Source: Cyprinodon diabolis (taxonomy: Eukaryota; Chordata; Actinopteri; Cyprinodontiformes; Cyprinodontidae). Taken from it: a stretch of 64,000 nt of DNA. This document shows, in pieces, positions 1 to 12,219 of this stretch; the first letter of the stretch is position 1; each line of letters begins with the position of its first letter. The DNA lies in assembly GCA_030533445.1 (NCBI GenBank), contig CM060070.1:28358501-28422500 (forward strand), given 5' to 3'. The translations under genes were made by a program, and so were the position numbers. A model generated the notes under the pieces. That model was not told where the DNA came from. It did no database searches and saw only the letters and a program-made list of their open reading frames with translations.

Positions 1-169
1 ATGCATCAACTCTTTCTTAGAGGGAAGGGAAAAAACTAAAATCAATTGCTTGAAACAGACTTACTAGCAAAACAAAAGAAATGTCACTACTCTTTACCAA
101 CAATAATGCAAAGCTTTAGTAGTAATTTGGGTTTCTTAGTTTTTTTTGTTTATTTTTTTTATTAGCTTT

Positions 170-1287
170 TCATTTACCTTTTCTCTCTATCTACTCCCAC
201 TTGGCTCCATTCTCAGGAAGCATGGCATTTCCTTTCACTGTTATGCTGATGACAGCCAGATGTATGTCCCCTTCAAAAAGGCTGATTCCTACTCTGTTGA
301 ACCACTGTTAAAGTGTTTAAATGACCTTAAAGCTTGGATGTCTTTAAATTTTCTGAATTTTAATGAAGAAAAGACAGAAGTCATGGTCTTTGGTGGCACA
401 TCTGTGACCCCCCCCCCCTAGTTGATCTCGGTTCTCTAGCACAATATTGTAAACCGATTGTAAGAAATCTCGGGGTAAAAGTGGACTCAGACCTTAAATT
501 TGACAGCCAGATAAAAGCTGTAGTGAAATCTAGCTTTTTCCAGCTAAGGCAGCTGGCAAAGATCAAACCAGTCCTTCAGAGACGGCACTTTGAGACAGTA
601 ATCCACGCCTTTGTGACCACTCGGCTGGATTACTGTAATGCACTTTATGTGGGGATTGCTGGGTCCTCAATTGCTCGTCTTCAACTGGTTCAAAATGCTG
701 CTGCACGTCTTTTAACTGGCACACGCAAGTACGAGCACATTTCACCTATTTTAGCTTCACTCCACTGGCTGCCCATCCATTTTAGGATTCATTTTAAAAT
801 TCTTTTATTTACTTTTAAAGCCTTGAATGGCCTTGCCCCAATTTACCTCTCTGAGCTTCTGCACCCCTACACTCCCAGCCGATCTCTCAGGTCAGCTGAT
901 CAGCTGCTCCTGACGGTGCCAAAAGCAAGGCTCAAGCTCAGAGGGGATCGAGCGTTTTCTGTTGCAGCTCCAAAACTCTGGAATGCATTGCCGCTGGACA
1001 TTAGACAGGCCACCTCTCTGTCTCATTTTAAAACTCTTCTTAAAACCCACCTCTTTTCTTTGGCTTTTAACACCATGTGGAGTGTTGATTTTATGTACAC
1101 ATGTTGATTTTATGTACACATGTTGATTTTATGTATACACATGCATATTTTATCCTGTGCGGGCAGTGCTTTTATTTTATTTTATTTTATTTACTTTTAT
1201 TTATTTTAGTTATTTTATCTTTTTGTGCAGCACTTTGGAAACCTTGTGTTTATTTAAACCGTGCTATATAAATAAAGTGGATTGGAT
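170..1287 (+). pseudogene. L2/CR1-group LINE, 3' part (reverse transcriptase C-terminal half and 3' tail)
   Basis: This is the 3' end of a non-LTR retrotransposon whose reverse transcriptase copied its own RNA into the genome. The first open stretch (to about 421) contains the catalytic box YADD at 242-253, preceded by a segment reading SLYLLPLGS and followed by a lysine-rich EEKTEV motif. A second open stretch in another frame (about 418-1107) carries the usual C-terminal region of this LINE group, including LDYCNALY, LHWLPIHFRI and LWNALPLDIR. The two parts are separated by a one-base frame change inside a C run at about 409-419. After the stop there are ATTTT-rich repeats and a typical end, GTGCTATATAAATAAAG, near 1261-1277. 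The 5' half (endonuclease and N-terminal RT) is missing, as expected for a 5'-truncated insertion. The L2 assignment is from recalled family patterns and fairly sure; exact subfamily unknown. Confidence 0.85.
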
Positions 1288-3394
1288 ACCTTGTGCTCAT
1301 TTTCAGTAGTGTGTAGTGCTTTCTTAGATATTAGGTATAATAATACTGTAATAAGGATTATTGGGTAATAAAGATACAGATATTTTAACCTGTGGTTGTC
1401 ACTCATTATTTTAACAGAGAATGATTTATCACTCAGTGCAAGATCCATTCTCCTTTGGTTAACACTTTAGGACTGTGGTTATAAACACAGTTATTAATCA
1501 CCAACCAAACGAAATTGTCTCTGTTTCTTAAATGCTATATTGATGAAAGACAAATGGATTTTAATAGCAGATCAAAGAGTCCAAGCTTGGAAAAAAAAAC
1601 TGAAGAACCTTGGTGAGTAAGCAGATTCTAATAATAATTGATTTGTACTATACTTGATTTGAATGACCAATTAATTAACTATAACTTTTAGTTCTAGTAA
1701 TTTATTATATTTATAATTTACTGGTAAAATTGCAAACCACTCTATAAGAGTCCAAGTTTGGGAATAAAAAATGTTGATACAAAGCTGTCATTCTCTAGTG
1801 TGACAAATATTAGTGGACATTATATCTCCATGGTATAGTGATTTGAGTTCCAACTGCAATGCAAGGGAACCTGTGTTTGAATCCTCTTTGTGGAAGGTGT
1901 CAAGTCTGACAAGCAAGTCATAATGATTTCCTGTGGTGTCCCCTGATTAAGTGAGCAGCTCAACGGACACAAACATGGGAAAAATGTTATAGTAAAAATG
2001 TCACCATACTTAGGGAACAGTCTGCTGCTTTCTTTAAATGTGTCTGTTTTTTTTTTCTGTTTCTCAACTGAGGGGGAGATGACTGCAAGTACTTTAAGGT
2101 ACTAAAACAATTCTATTTATTAAGTCTTTATTTGATTTCCTGTCTGAATATGAACAGGTTTGGCTTTAAAATGATTCCAACCAGTGATGCAGTTAAGCAT
2201 CAGCTTATAAAGAAACTGAATTTTGAAGACCAATTTAGTTCTCAGGGGAATTTGGGCTGTTTTAAAAACTGCATTTTAAGTCCAGAGGCCTGGTCCTGAT
2301 GAAGATCACCATGCTGCAAAAGTGGGCTACATAGTAAATTATCCTTGTGTTCAGAAACTTTCATGCATTTTATTATAGCAGGAGGGGCAGGGGCAACCTG
2401 CTTTGATATAGAAAATTTATAGATACAGCTAAAGGCATTACTCCAGGTGAAAATAAAAGCTAACTAGTCCCCAGTGGTCTCCTAGCTAAAGAAAATGATG
2501 AGAATAACATGAGCAGGAGAGCAGGGGAAAAAGTATATATGTCTTTACGATGTTTTTGTGTCTTTCTTGGTGAATGATTAAGAGCCTCTAATGTAAACTT
2601 TTGCATAGAGGTAGCAAGGTGTGTGGTTGTTTAATGCAATTTTCGGGTCAACAAGGGAGATTGACAATGCAGCACTATAAGAGGGGCTTTTTGTTAAAAG
2701 TAACAAGGCTCTAGTATGTGGATGTCTAGCTTTTACATATATGTTTTATGGACCAAATAGCCCTTTGATAGGGGTTAACGTAAGGAAAATAGGTTAGAGA
2801 ATAAAGTTTGCATTTACTTTCAGAGTTAAAGTGTCAGACCATCAAGTAGCTCAAGGTTGAGTAAGATTAAAATAGTGGTTTGCATTGTTTTGGAACTGAT
2901 GTGCAAGCATGATATTTGAGGTGATGATTATGTAACTATAGCAGAGAAAGTGCTAAGGTAAGCTGGAGTCCGTTATGACAGATTTTGGGTTTCAATGCTT
3001 TGATGCATAGGCAGAGAAAGCCTGGTGCTTGTCACATGTAAAAGCTGGTCCTCATACACATTATTTGATATTTGTGTCATGCCTGTTAGTCTTTTTTTCA
3101 GGTAACAATCCTCATCTGTTTTCAGTAACTCCTTGTTTAACTTAAGTCTGTGCCTTCTGTTTGCCCATTTCATGAGCCTTTATCATTTGTTTCAGGTGTT
3201 CCAAATTGCTGCTGTAGGATAAGATATTCAGATCTTCAATACACCCATCTGCAAAAAAAGAGTGAAATGCCCTGCCATGGCAATTTGTGCAATTTTGTGC
3301 TGAAAGCCCTAAAAAGAAAAGGCAACAACGTATTTGGAAAAAGACGTGGCTGAGCAAATGTGGATACTACGGTCTGTCAATTTTACAGTAAGGA
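1288..3394. other. Anonymous non-coding stretch with one possible SINE relic
   Basis: No convincing gene. Around 1835-1980 the text resembles a decayed tRNA-derived SINE: an A-box-like TGGTATAGTGA is followed about 40 bases later by a B-box-like GTTTGAATCC. This is weak. A minus-strand acceptor-like site (pyrimidine run ending in GCAG) at about 3249-3262 precedes a short open stretch to 3142, but no partner exon is evident. Confidence 0.35.
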
Positions 3395-3720
3395 CTCCAT
3401 TTCACACGCACGCCCGCCATGCTTTTGTGTTTTCATCTGAGAAGAAGAGGAAGAAGAAGACTCCTTGTTTGTGCATGCGCACTGACCGATTTTCCCAGGA
3501 CGGCCGACTGAATTTCAAACATGTTTGATTTTCTCCTGACCTCACAATTCCTGATCTGGAGGTGGTCGTGAGAGGCTGATCGTCCCTCGTTACCCACTGT
3601 GCACTATACAACGCAGGAGGCACGATCAGGCTGAATGTCGTCCCGATCGAAAAATTCATGCATGACCGGAAAGTCGGGCCGAAAAGGGCAAAAAAATTGT
3701 AAAGTGTATGCCCGGCTAAC
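3395..3720. repeat. MITE-like teleost repeat relic
   Basis: A GC-richer block in AT-rich surroundings that recalls a common non-autonomous fish DNA-transposon family: runs such as CGATCGAAAAATTCATGCATG and AAAGTGTATGCCCGGCTA at the right side. It holds the motif GCATGCGC near 3473-3480. No matching left inverted end or target duplication is visible, so it is probably one half of an element. Open frames across it on both strands reflect its base composition and are not taken as genes. Confidence 0.4.
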
Positions 3721-4612
3721 CACATAAGTCATGTATGATTGCCTGAAATTTAAATATCAACAAGAAAACCAGTACAGTACCTATAGGATTTTTGTTTTTT
3801 ACCTTAATCTAGCATTCCATAAAGTATTAATATACAAATTAGAAAATTAGAATTCATACAAAACTTGAGCTTTATAACTGTTAAAACTAGCAGGAAGTAT
3901 TGTTACATTGAAGCTACTGACAAAACCAGTCTATGCAGGTTGCAGAGTTTATTTTCTGCTAGGAAAATAAAAAACAAATAATCATCGTAAACATGTAATA
4001 AAGAATAAATACTATGTTTTTCTCTCAATAGGCTTCTGATATTGAAGTCCTTACAGGCTGACAAACATCGACATGTAACATTTCCACAAAATTCTTGATG
4101 CTGTTTATCATGGTGAAAACACTGCATCAGAGCATGAAAAAAAATAAGTTTTGCCAAGCATCTGCAGAAAATTAAGCTAATGCATAAGTTTGCTGATGGT
4201 ACTGTATATATTATGGTGGAGTCTTCTTTGGGTCCGTAGGAATTGTTATCAGGTCAACACGCCATTTCAGTCCTAGCACTTAAGTACTTTTTCTAGTGAC
4301 AGAATCTCTTGGCAAGAAATTAAAACTGACATTACTTTTTATTTTAGAGTAAATGTTTTTTTGGAGCATATTGTTGTTGGACAACTTACAGTAAGTGATA
4401 ATATGAGGTAACATATTTTCTGTATATTGTCAAAATAAATAATCTTTTTTGTGTTAAACAGGAGTTTTATTATATATTCTTTAGCAAAGCTTAAAAAGTT
4501 AAACCCAGAGGAATTAACTGATTTAAGTTGCTCTGCAAAACAACTGAATCTAAGAACAAGCAGCACACAATCCTTTATTGTGATCATTTAGCTACAGAGT
4601 GATGAAACAAAC
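3721..4612. other. Anonymous AT-rich stretch
   Basis: No recognisable gene or repeat. Minus-strand open frames at 3903-4157 and 4339-4587 lack any family signature. If the exon-like block at 4613-4759 is real, this would be its downstream intron. Confidence 0.4.
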
Positions 4613-4759
4613 CTGAGAGGTGTCATGGTTAAAAATTATAGAGTTGAGATCCCCACAGTTGTAGTGTGTGATGAGATCTTCTGTGGTGTAGGATCCTTGA
4701 AGGCTGCCTGCTCGGACACCTTCATGCTGCAGCAGTGTCTGGTTTAATGCAAACAAAAC
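4613..4759 (-). CDS. Candidate host-gene internal exon (unidentified protein)
   Basis: On the minus strand a 147-bp segment is bounded by a good acceptor (TTTTTGTTTCCAG) and a donor (CAG|GTTTGT). It is open in one frame for exactly 49 codons, phase 0 at both ends. The peptide has a balanced, protein-like composition with [15 protein letters not shown] and [20 protein letters not shown] do not recognise the protein. Nothing nearby on either side is an obvious partner exon, so the neighbours would be across long introns. It differs from surrounding DNA in being free of repeats and homopolymers. It could instead be a chance open segment in a conserved non-coding block; the coincidence of splice signals, phase and composition makes an exon more likely than not. 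Confidence 0.5.
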
Positions 4760-4969
4760 CTGGAAACAAAAAGACCAAATAATGTTTCTTCATTTACAGA
4801 TTTAGGTGTCTTTAAGTCTTAGGATTTAATCAAAAACATCATGAAACTTGATTTTAGAATCGATATAACCTTGGTTCTACAGTATTGTACAAAGTTATTC
4901 ATACAGTTTGAACCCTTTCACATTTTGCCACTCTAAATACACAAACTGTACTAAACCATTACAAGCATA

Positions 4970-6190
4970 CACTCACCGGCCACTTTATTAGGTACACCTG
5001 TCCAACTGCTCGTTAACACTTAATTTCTAAGCAGCCAATCACATGGCGGCAACTCAGTGCATTTAGGCATGTAGACATGGTCAAGACAATTTCCTGCAGT
5101 TCAAACCGAGCATCAGTGTGGGGAAGAAAGGTGATTTGAGTGACTTTGAACGTGGCATGATTGTTGGTGCCAGAAGGGCTGGTCTGAGTATTTCAGAAGC
5201 TGCTGATCTACTGGGATTTTCACGCACAACCATCTCTAGGGTTTACAGAGAATGGTCCAAAAAAGAAAAAACATCCAGTGAGCGGCAGTTCTGTGGGCGG
5301 AAATGCCTTGTTGATGCCAGAGGTCAGAGGAGAATGGCCAGACTGGTTCGAGCTGATAGAAGGGCAACAGTGACTCAAATAACCACCCATTACAACCGAG
5401 GTGGGCAGAAGAGCATCTCTGAACGCACAGTACGTCGAACTTTGAGGCAGATGGGCTACAGCAGCAGAAGACCACACCGGGTGCCACTCCTTTCAGCTAA
5501 GAAGCGGAAACTGAGGCTACAATTTGCACAAGCTCATCGAAATTGGACAATAGAAGATTGGAAAAACGTTGCCTGGTCTAATGAGTCTTGATTTCTGCTG
5601 TGACATTCGGATGGTAGGGTCAGAATTTGGCGTCTACAACATGAAAGCATGGATCCATCCTGCCTTGTATCAACGGTTCAGGCTGGTGGTGGTGGTGTCA
5701 TGGTGTGGGGAATATTTTCTTGGCACTCTTTGGGCCCCTTGGTACCAATTGAGCATCGTTGCAACGCCTCAGCCTACCTGAGTATTGTTGCTGACCATGT
5801 CCATCCCTTTATGAGCACAATGTACCCAACTTCTGATGGCTACTTTCAGCAGGATAATGCGCCATGTCATAAAGCTGGAATCATCTCAGACTGGTTTCTT
5901 GAACATGACAATGAGTTCACTGTACTCAAATGGCCTCCACAGTCAGCAGATCTCAACCCAACAGAGCATCTTTGGGATGTGGTGGAACGGGAGATTCGCA
6001 TCATGGATGTGCAGCCGACAAATCTGCAGCAACTGTGTGATGCCATCATGTCAATATGGACCAAACTCCCTGAGGAATGCTTCCAGCACCTTGTTGAATC
6101 TATGCCACGAAGAATTGAGGCAGTTCTGAAGGCAAAAGGGGGTCCAACCCGTTACTAGCATGGGGTACCTAATAAAGTGGCCGGTGAGTG
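4970..6190 (+). mobile_element. Tc1/mariner transposon, complete, inactive
   Basis: The element is flanked by TA duplications (4968-4969 and 6191-6192). Its ends are inverted repeats of about 30 bp: CACTCACCGGCCACTTTATT on the left and the complementary AATAAAGTGGCCGGTGAGTG on the right. The length of 1221 bp is normal for fish Tc1-like elements, and the transposase lies on the plus strand between them. I recognise it as a widespread teleost Tc1 family of the type also reported from lampreys, but I cannot name the subfamily. Confidence 0.95.
5118..6158 (+). pseudogene. Tc1 transposase pseudogene
   Basis: A cut-and-paste transposase of about 346 residues in one frame, from MGKKGDLSDFERG to the stop after GGPTRY. 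The N-terminal half contains two helix-turn-helix regions for binding the element's ends (SISEAADLLGFSRTTISRVY and a second around SERTVRRTLRQMGYSSRR). The catalytic half has the second acidic motif DNAPCHK and the third as DLNPTEHLW. Two in-frame TGA codons interrupt it at 5589-5591 and 5601-5603; both sit where CGA arginine codons are expected, so they look like CpG decay. The first catalytic aspartate, expected in WSDES, is read as asparagine (WSNES, 5580-5582). The protein is therefore doubly inactive, though otherwise remarkably intact, suggesting a fairly young copy. Confidence 0.93.
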
Positions 6191-6192
6191 TA

Positions 6193-6735
6193 TATTTGTG
6201 AAGTGGATAGGATAAGTGGTTTATAAAGAGTTTTCTAATTATAACTCTGAAAATAAAACAAACATTTGAATAGAACATAAAAATTCCAGAATTGGCATAG
6301 TGCTTAAGATAAGGCTGGGCATTTTCTCATCCACGTCTTCCCTTTTTCTGCTAAAGAAAAACATAATGTTACTATAGCAACATTTCAACAGATTAACAAT
6401 AGATTTATCTTTTAATTATTTACACCCTGACGTTCTGCCTACGACACAAAAAATATATATTTTTTTATGTTCTAAAAATTAAGATAATTGAAAGCTTATA
6501 GAATGCATTGAAGATTTGCATAGACTTCATAAGAGGGATTATATATAATTTACCGTAAGTGTATTTTTTATTATTTAGGTAAATATTTTTAAAAGACTGT
6601 GACAATATTTGAGGAATAAAACCTGCTTTAATCTCTTCATGGTTGTGAAATTTGTCATACATATATTAAAATTCTGTAGCTAATGGGGCGTTACTCTCTC
6701 CAACCTCCATCATAATGTCTAAAATTCAAACTTGA
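6193..6735. other. Anonymous AT-rich stretch
   Basis: No gene, structured repeat or regulatory signal that I can support. The minus-strand open frames here are AT-rich and without family signature. Confidence 0.5.
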
Positions 6736-7145
6736 AGCGGTGTCCCCAGAGTAATTCAGTTAAGAGCAGAGCAAGCTTCCTTTTATTACAGCACCTGGAA
6801 AACTGGGTCAGTCTTTCTGGGACAGCACTGGCTTTGTTTAAATTCCACTTGATGGACAGAGCATTTTATGTGTCAGAAGGTAACTTTACATCAGAGACCA
6901 AGAAAATCATATATGGCATTCCCCAAGTGTCTTTCTTAGGATCCCTCCTATTCAATACTGTATCTACATGCTTCTGCTATAAGTTACTATAACTATGCAG
7001 ACAACACACAGCTGTTCATTATGATTATACCACGTGACCAAAACCCATCAAAGCGCCGGCAAAATGCATACAAGAAATCAAGGGATGTTTCTTTGTTTTT
7101 TCAGCTGAATCAAAACTAAACTGGAGCAATACATTTTGGACCAAA
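6736..7145 (+). pseudogene. LINE reverse transcriptase fragment (L2-like)
   Basis: An open stretch at 6732-6992 reads like the central reverse transcriptase: a WVSLSGTAL segment, DRAFYVSEGNFTSET, and GIPQVSFLGSLLFN where the family usually has PQGSILGPLLF. After a frame break, YADNTQLF follows, in which the second catalytic aspartate is asparagine. The motif QLNQN then appears before a stop, with a GP box near 7138. Both ends of the element are absent and there are several frame breaks, so this is an old, dead fragment. It differs from the copy at the start of the window in sequence, although both belong to the same broad LINE group. Confidence 0.7.
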
Positions 7146-7179
7146 TAAAGAGTGTTTAAAAGTTAGACGGCCGCTTCAG

Positions 7180-7555
7180 TTAAAAGTACTGTGGAGGATC
7201 TTCATGGATTTTTGAAAAGACCCGCCCTCTCCACTTTAAAAAGAAATGCACATGCACAACCCTGTACCCGCTCCAGAGAGAAAGAGAACGTCTATTAAAC
7301 ATGTGCAAGAGCATGCATGAGCCCATTTCTCCTTGTGCATGCTCTGCTTTAAAGTTGATGTTTCAATCATTCATACAGCCTTACTTTCCAAAATAAGATT
7401 TGCAATTTCTCCACTGTGTCAGACTCACCACCGGTAAGTGAAAATGGGGACGACCACGTAGGATGGCCTTACCTAAATATATCCCCAGAATGATTGACAA
7501 TTAGGAGGACCACTTATTTTGAAGACCAAAAGACCATCCTTGACTTTACCTTTAA
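7180..7555. mobile_element. TTAA-ended MITE (376 bp)
   Basis: Imperfect terminal inverted repeats: left end TTAAAAGTACTGTGGAGGAT, right end reading inward TTAAAGGTAAAGTCAAGGAT. The five bases outside each end are identical (TTCAG at 7175-7179 and 7556-7560). A diverged, shorter copy of the same family is at 41197-41408. No coding capacity. The superfamily is uncertain: the TTAA itself could be the duplicated target (piggyBac or Kolobok type), or the target could be the outer TTCAG. Confidence 0.7.
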
Positions 7556-9177
7556 TTCAGTCCGAAAACATTGGTGCTTACCTCCAGCAGTCTAAGAAAA
7601 AGATGGGGAAGACTGGCATTCTATATGTTACATCTTCTAGATTTTATTTCTCAAATTATTTAAATAAATTGCATGTAATTTTTCTTCAACTTTCCAACTG
7701 GGAGCAACTTTGGGTTCATGAAGGAAGAAAAGAATATATATACATATATTTATTTTATCCTATGTATTTACACCTTTAAATTAAAATCCCCTTTCTATAT
7801 TCACCAGTACCAGTCTGCCGTTAATTTATCGCACCCATTAAAACTAGAAGTGAATCCTTTTCAGAAAGGATTTATACTTTCCAGCTGCCAAAAAATAAAA
7901 AACTTCCACAGTTGTCTAAGACACAAGGGGCAAGCGTCCTAGCTTAAACTCTCTTCAGCCCGACCTCTTCTGACAGACCTTGCAACCAAGGCCAAGCTGT
8001 CTGTCATAGAAAAACTGTTTTATGCAAACCAGAGGTGTATCAGATGAAGATTTAATTTTTTTCCTCCATATTGAGTTTAAGCAGATGTGTATTTTGTTAC
8101 TTCCACTATAATAGCCTTGTATGACCTGATTAGAATAAAGAACTTCACTCAATACAAAATCAAACTGAACCAAATGTACGTATTATAAAAGTTATCCTGC
8201 ACTAAAAAATTGACTGAGAGAAAATCAGTATCTGAACTAGTTGAGTGGGGAACAGCTTAACAGCTGATACAGCTGCACACCTGGCTGACGGGTTATAACT
8301 CATGCAATAATGTTTCCCCAATTATAAATGCCAATACTTTGCACATTGCATGTTTAAACTCCAGATAACCTTTCCATTAGGACAACAGGAACAAAGTACT
8401 AAGCTTTACCTTGTGACTCTTCCATCTCTCCATCTGAGATTATTGTTTTTTTTAACCAGTTCTGCATGCTTCTTGTTTTTGTTCATCTTTTTTTTTTCTA
8501 TACTCCATAAAAAGGCAACTGCTGAATGACCTCCTTTCTCTTCCCAAAGGAGATATGCTCCTCTTTTTATTTCTCCAATACTGCCAGAACTCTGCTTTTG
8601 TTCATCCCATTATTTCCAGACTTATTTCATCCTATGTCTTTTCCTCAAGCAACAACAACAGTGTAAACCACATAAAGTTTCCAAAACTATATAATGTTTT
8701 AAGGGTAAAATTCCAGTGTGTATTATTTAAAACTGTAAATACTTAAAAGCACAAGAAAATTGTCCATTATTTTTATTGTTACTAACACAAACAAAAAAAT
8801 TATGATTTACATTCTTCACCTTTTACTTAAATAAAAATAAATTAAACACAGTGCAAAAAAAATGCCCCAAGAAATCACCTTAATATACCCATGTTTGCGA
8901 GTTTAAATATGCTATAAATACAGCTGCTCTATCAAACCTCAGAGATTCATTCACAGAGCACTTTTCAACTTCACAAAATTCCACCCTGTAGGGGACAGTG
9001 CCGATATGTGAAAGAAGGCTGTATGATCAGATAAGACAAAATCAATTTAATGGTTTATGAAAACCATGCACTTCACCCCTATCGCCCTCCTGAAAACATG
9101 TAGCAGGCACCTTTATGCTGTGGGACGATTGTCATCAGAAGGGACAAAAAAGCTAGAGCCCAATCCCAAACCGGCCC
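7556..9177. other. Anonymous stretch
   Basis: AT-rich DNA without a recognisable gene. Short open frames at 7519-7942 and 8555-8746 show only low-complexity hydrophobic or lysine-rich translation. Confidence 0.45.
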
Positions 9178-9216
9178 CTGAGCACTAACCCTGAGCACTA
9201 ACTCTGAGCACTAACC
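9178..9216. repeat. Three tandem copies of a 13-mer
   Basis: The unit CTGAGCACTAAC(C/T) occurs three times head to tail, preceded by CAATCCCAAACCGG. The following sequence to about 9320 (CCCTATG, CCCGCGG, CATCCCAAACC, GGGCGAGTGG) resembles the inside of a fish DNA-transposon relic, but no terminal repeats could be paired. Confidence 0.75.
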
Positions 9217-12200
9217 CTATGTTTGTGCATTCCCGCGGAGGGTCTGCCAAATTTAAGTGCCATCCCAAACCACATAGTGGGTAGGGCGAGTGGACCGTTC
9301 AGCCCTTAAATAGTAAGTCAGCATCAGTGCAGGCTTGCTGGAATTTGGCAGTGGGTATAACAGCAACATAATGGCAGAGGAAATGCGTTCCTCCAAACGT
9401 AAATTCCACTGGTTTGCTGCATCTTCATCACGCTGACAGAAAATTTCAAGTTAGGTATAAGAAAAAATGTAATTCATTCCAAAAGGGAAGGTCCTCTTTG
9501 AAATAGCCCTAACCTTCAATCAAGGCACCTTCCACAGCTACGAGTGAATTTAGAGAGCTGGTTGGAAGTTGTTTACACACAAATCATGACAAAACTTTGA
9601 TTGCGGTTTAATTCCCAAAACCTGTAAGAGGAGTGAGGTCCAAAATGAGAACTCAGGAGCCAGTGTCATGCTTTTTTTAGGTGTGGTTCTGTGGTTCTAC
9701 ACAAGAGGGTTAAACTAATGGGCCATTAGTGGGTTCCTTACAAGCTAAGAAAGATCAGCTTTGTCAGAGCAGGGGGATGAAAAACACCCAGGACACTTCC
9801 TCTAACACACGCGGGCGAGCTTAATTTCCAAGATTAGAACAGCCCTAAACATAAAGTCAATAAAATTCATATCTAAGAATAACCCAAATAACTACTAGAA
9901 GATTATTTTGACTTTATTAGCTAGAGTCCAAATAAAGCTCTATAGAAAATGTAAAAAAAAAATGCAAATCACAAATGCACTCTATCCAAGTCAACTAAGT
10001 TTGAGCTATTGTGCATAAAGAAGCTTGGAAATAAAATGCAGTCTTAAGCTGTGTAAAGCTGGTTGAAACTATCTGTGACCCCACGTAGAAATTGTTTTAC
10101 AAAGCACTGCCTCCACTTCTCAACTATGGGATACTTTGTTGGGCTATCTAAAAATATATATAATTAGATATAAAAGAGTTCTAATTTTAACATAAAAATG
10201 AGTGAAATTGTTTAAGATATATCTGCATTGAACAGTATAACAACAAAAGTTACCCTACAAGCGGCAGATAATCTCAGAATGAATATTTTGCTTTTGGTTT
10301 CCCCCACTTAGATTTTTACAGTTTTACTGTTTTAATCTAGAAACTGGTTTTAGATGTAAAATGTACAGCATTTTAGTTTCTGTTTCCACTTTTGTATTTG
10401 ACAGAAAGATGCCAAACCTATAAATGGTACAACTATTAAGGGTCCATAAGAGTTATGTCGGTCCCGAGGTATCTACTGCTGATGCTAAATTTAAATTAAT
10501 GTCTTCATGTCTTCTTTTTTTAAGAGGAACAACTGGATTAGGACAGACTCATGGTCAGGAGCTAGCAAATCAGATACACATGCCATGATTATTGCTACCA
10601 TGACAGTTTTAGTAGTACCTCTTACATTGTAAATTCTCCTGAGACACGACAGACATGAGAGCACTGTGTCGTCAAGGGAGCTGCTATTTCAATATTGTCT
10701 GTCTCCTGGGAAAAGAACATCTATGCAGCTATAACTATGGCGACAAAGTTTGTGCTAGCCTGAATGAGGGAGGACATCAGTCACCGAAATTGAAGGCAAA
10801 GAAGAAAGAGGGAGGCATTAAAAGGGGAGAGTGCAAATATTAACGGGCACGTAATTCTACTACTACTGTGTGTGTAGTATATCCATGCATTTGAACTTGG
10901 GCATGTGTGCTGGCAGTTTGGGTTTTCCCATGCTGAACTGACAGACTCTTTTGCCAACAGGCCTAATCAGAGCAACAAAAATCAACTTTTACAGTCTCAC
11001 TTACAACTAACACTTTTTTCTTCTCTCTAATTTTTCATTTCTTAAATTTTGTCTCATGCGTGAGAAACTCTGATTGTAGTTAAATAAAGTGGTTTATAAG
11101 AACCAAATCAGACTGCAAAAGAATACAGGGATGGTTTTGGAACCTGCAATCAGAACACAGCACTCCAAAAATTCATTAGTGAGTGCTGGAAAGAAAACAA
11201 AGACAGAGCTGGGCAGAGGGGAAGATGAATAAAATCCAGAAAGTAGAGAGCTCTATTAAGTCTTTCAGCATTTTATGTATACCACAACAATGCACCTCAA
11301 GGTACATTCAAATCTTGCTTTTGCAACACATTTGCATAGGATTGTTAAAAGTTTCAGTGTTTATACTAAATATGAAATAATAAGGTGAATAACAAGGAAA
11401 TGAAGCATTATTTAAGCAAATTAGAATGCAGGAAAGGAATGATGATACTGTTTAAGAAAGGCTCTGTGTATGCACCCTGATGCTTTATCTTTACGGTTCT
11501 TTTCCCTGAAAAGAGATCACTCGGCACAAACTCTTTAAATAACACATCATAACTTATATGTATTAAATAGCCAGGAGACATGACAACAGAGTCTGATAGA
11601 AATTGTAATCTTACTCAGATCAGAGAAATTGCTTAGAATGTACAGAAGGCAGCTGCTCACCTCAGGGCTCAGCTCTCAGGAAGTGGCCCCGCATAAACAG
11701 TTAAAAAGGCATTTTATACATCTCCAGTCTGCCACATCATCTTATTTTACATCATACACGTTAGCAGATGATTAGACATCCATGACTCCAGTCTTATCAA
11801 AATATTAGATTTCGTTCTTAGCTGAAGGACACCGCTCTCATTCAATTTCCAAATATTTGCCACGTACAAAATGAAGATTATAACTGTAAATCCAGACAGG
11901 GGAACTATCCTAATTAGATTAAAACGTAAGTTCTGACACGCGACAGGCAGCCAATACTAGGGTGTAATAAACTCACAGATCTTCGATGATAATTATCCTA
12001 ACAGTACCTTGCAAAAATGCTTAAACTTTGAAAAAACGAGACCTTTAAAAGTTTAACAAATGAATTGCATAGTTTGAATGTATTTAGCCACTCTAATCCA
12101 GTTTTTATAAAACCTCTTTTTACTGCTGTTACTGCAGCAAGTTTTTTTAGGTTTGTCTATATGAGCTTTAAACCTCTAAAAACTGAAATGTATATGCACC

Positions 12201-12219
12201 TCCATAAGAACTATGTCTT
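9217..12219. other. Anonymous stretch
   Basis: Mostly AT-rich DNA. Open frames at 10655-10843 and 11183-11380 have no family signature, splice context or codon regularity I could support. A donor-like CCTGAG|GTGAGC occurs on the minus strand near 11662, without a matching acceptor. Nothing else recognised. Confidence 0.45.

Noticed and set aside
1573..1615. Possible small exon between TAATAGCAG and TTG|GTGAGTAAG
   Set aside because: Good donor but weak acceptor and very short, A-rich reading; no partner exon.
3142..3248. Possible terminal exon on the minus strand after a pyrimidine-rich acceptor
   Set aside because: Its open reading does not join in phase to the candidate exon at 4613-4759, and no other partner is seen.
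3903..4157. Cysteine-containing minus-strand frame
   Set aside because: No splice sites or family match; AT-rich composition.
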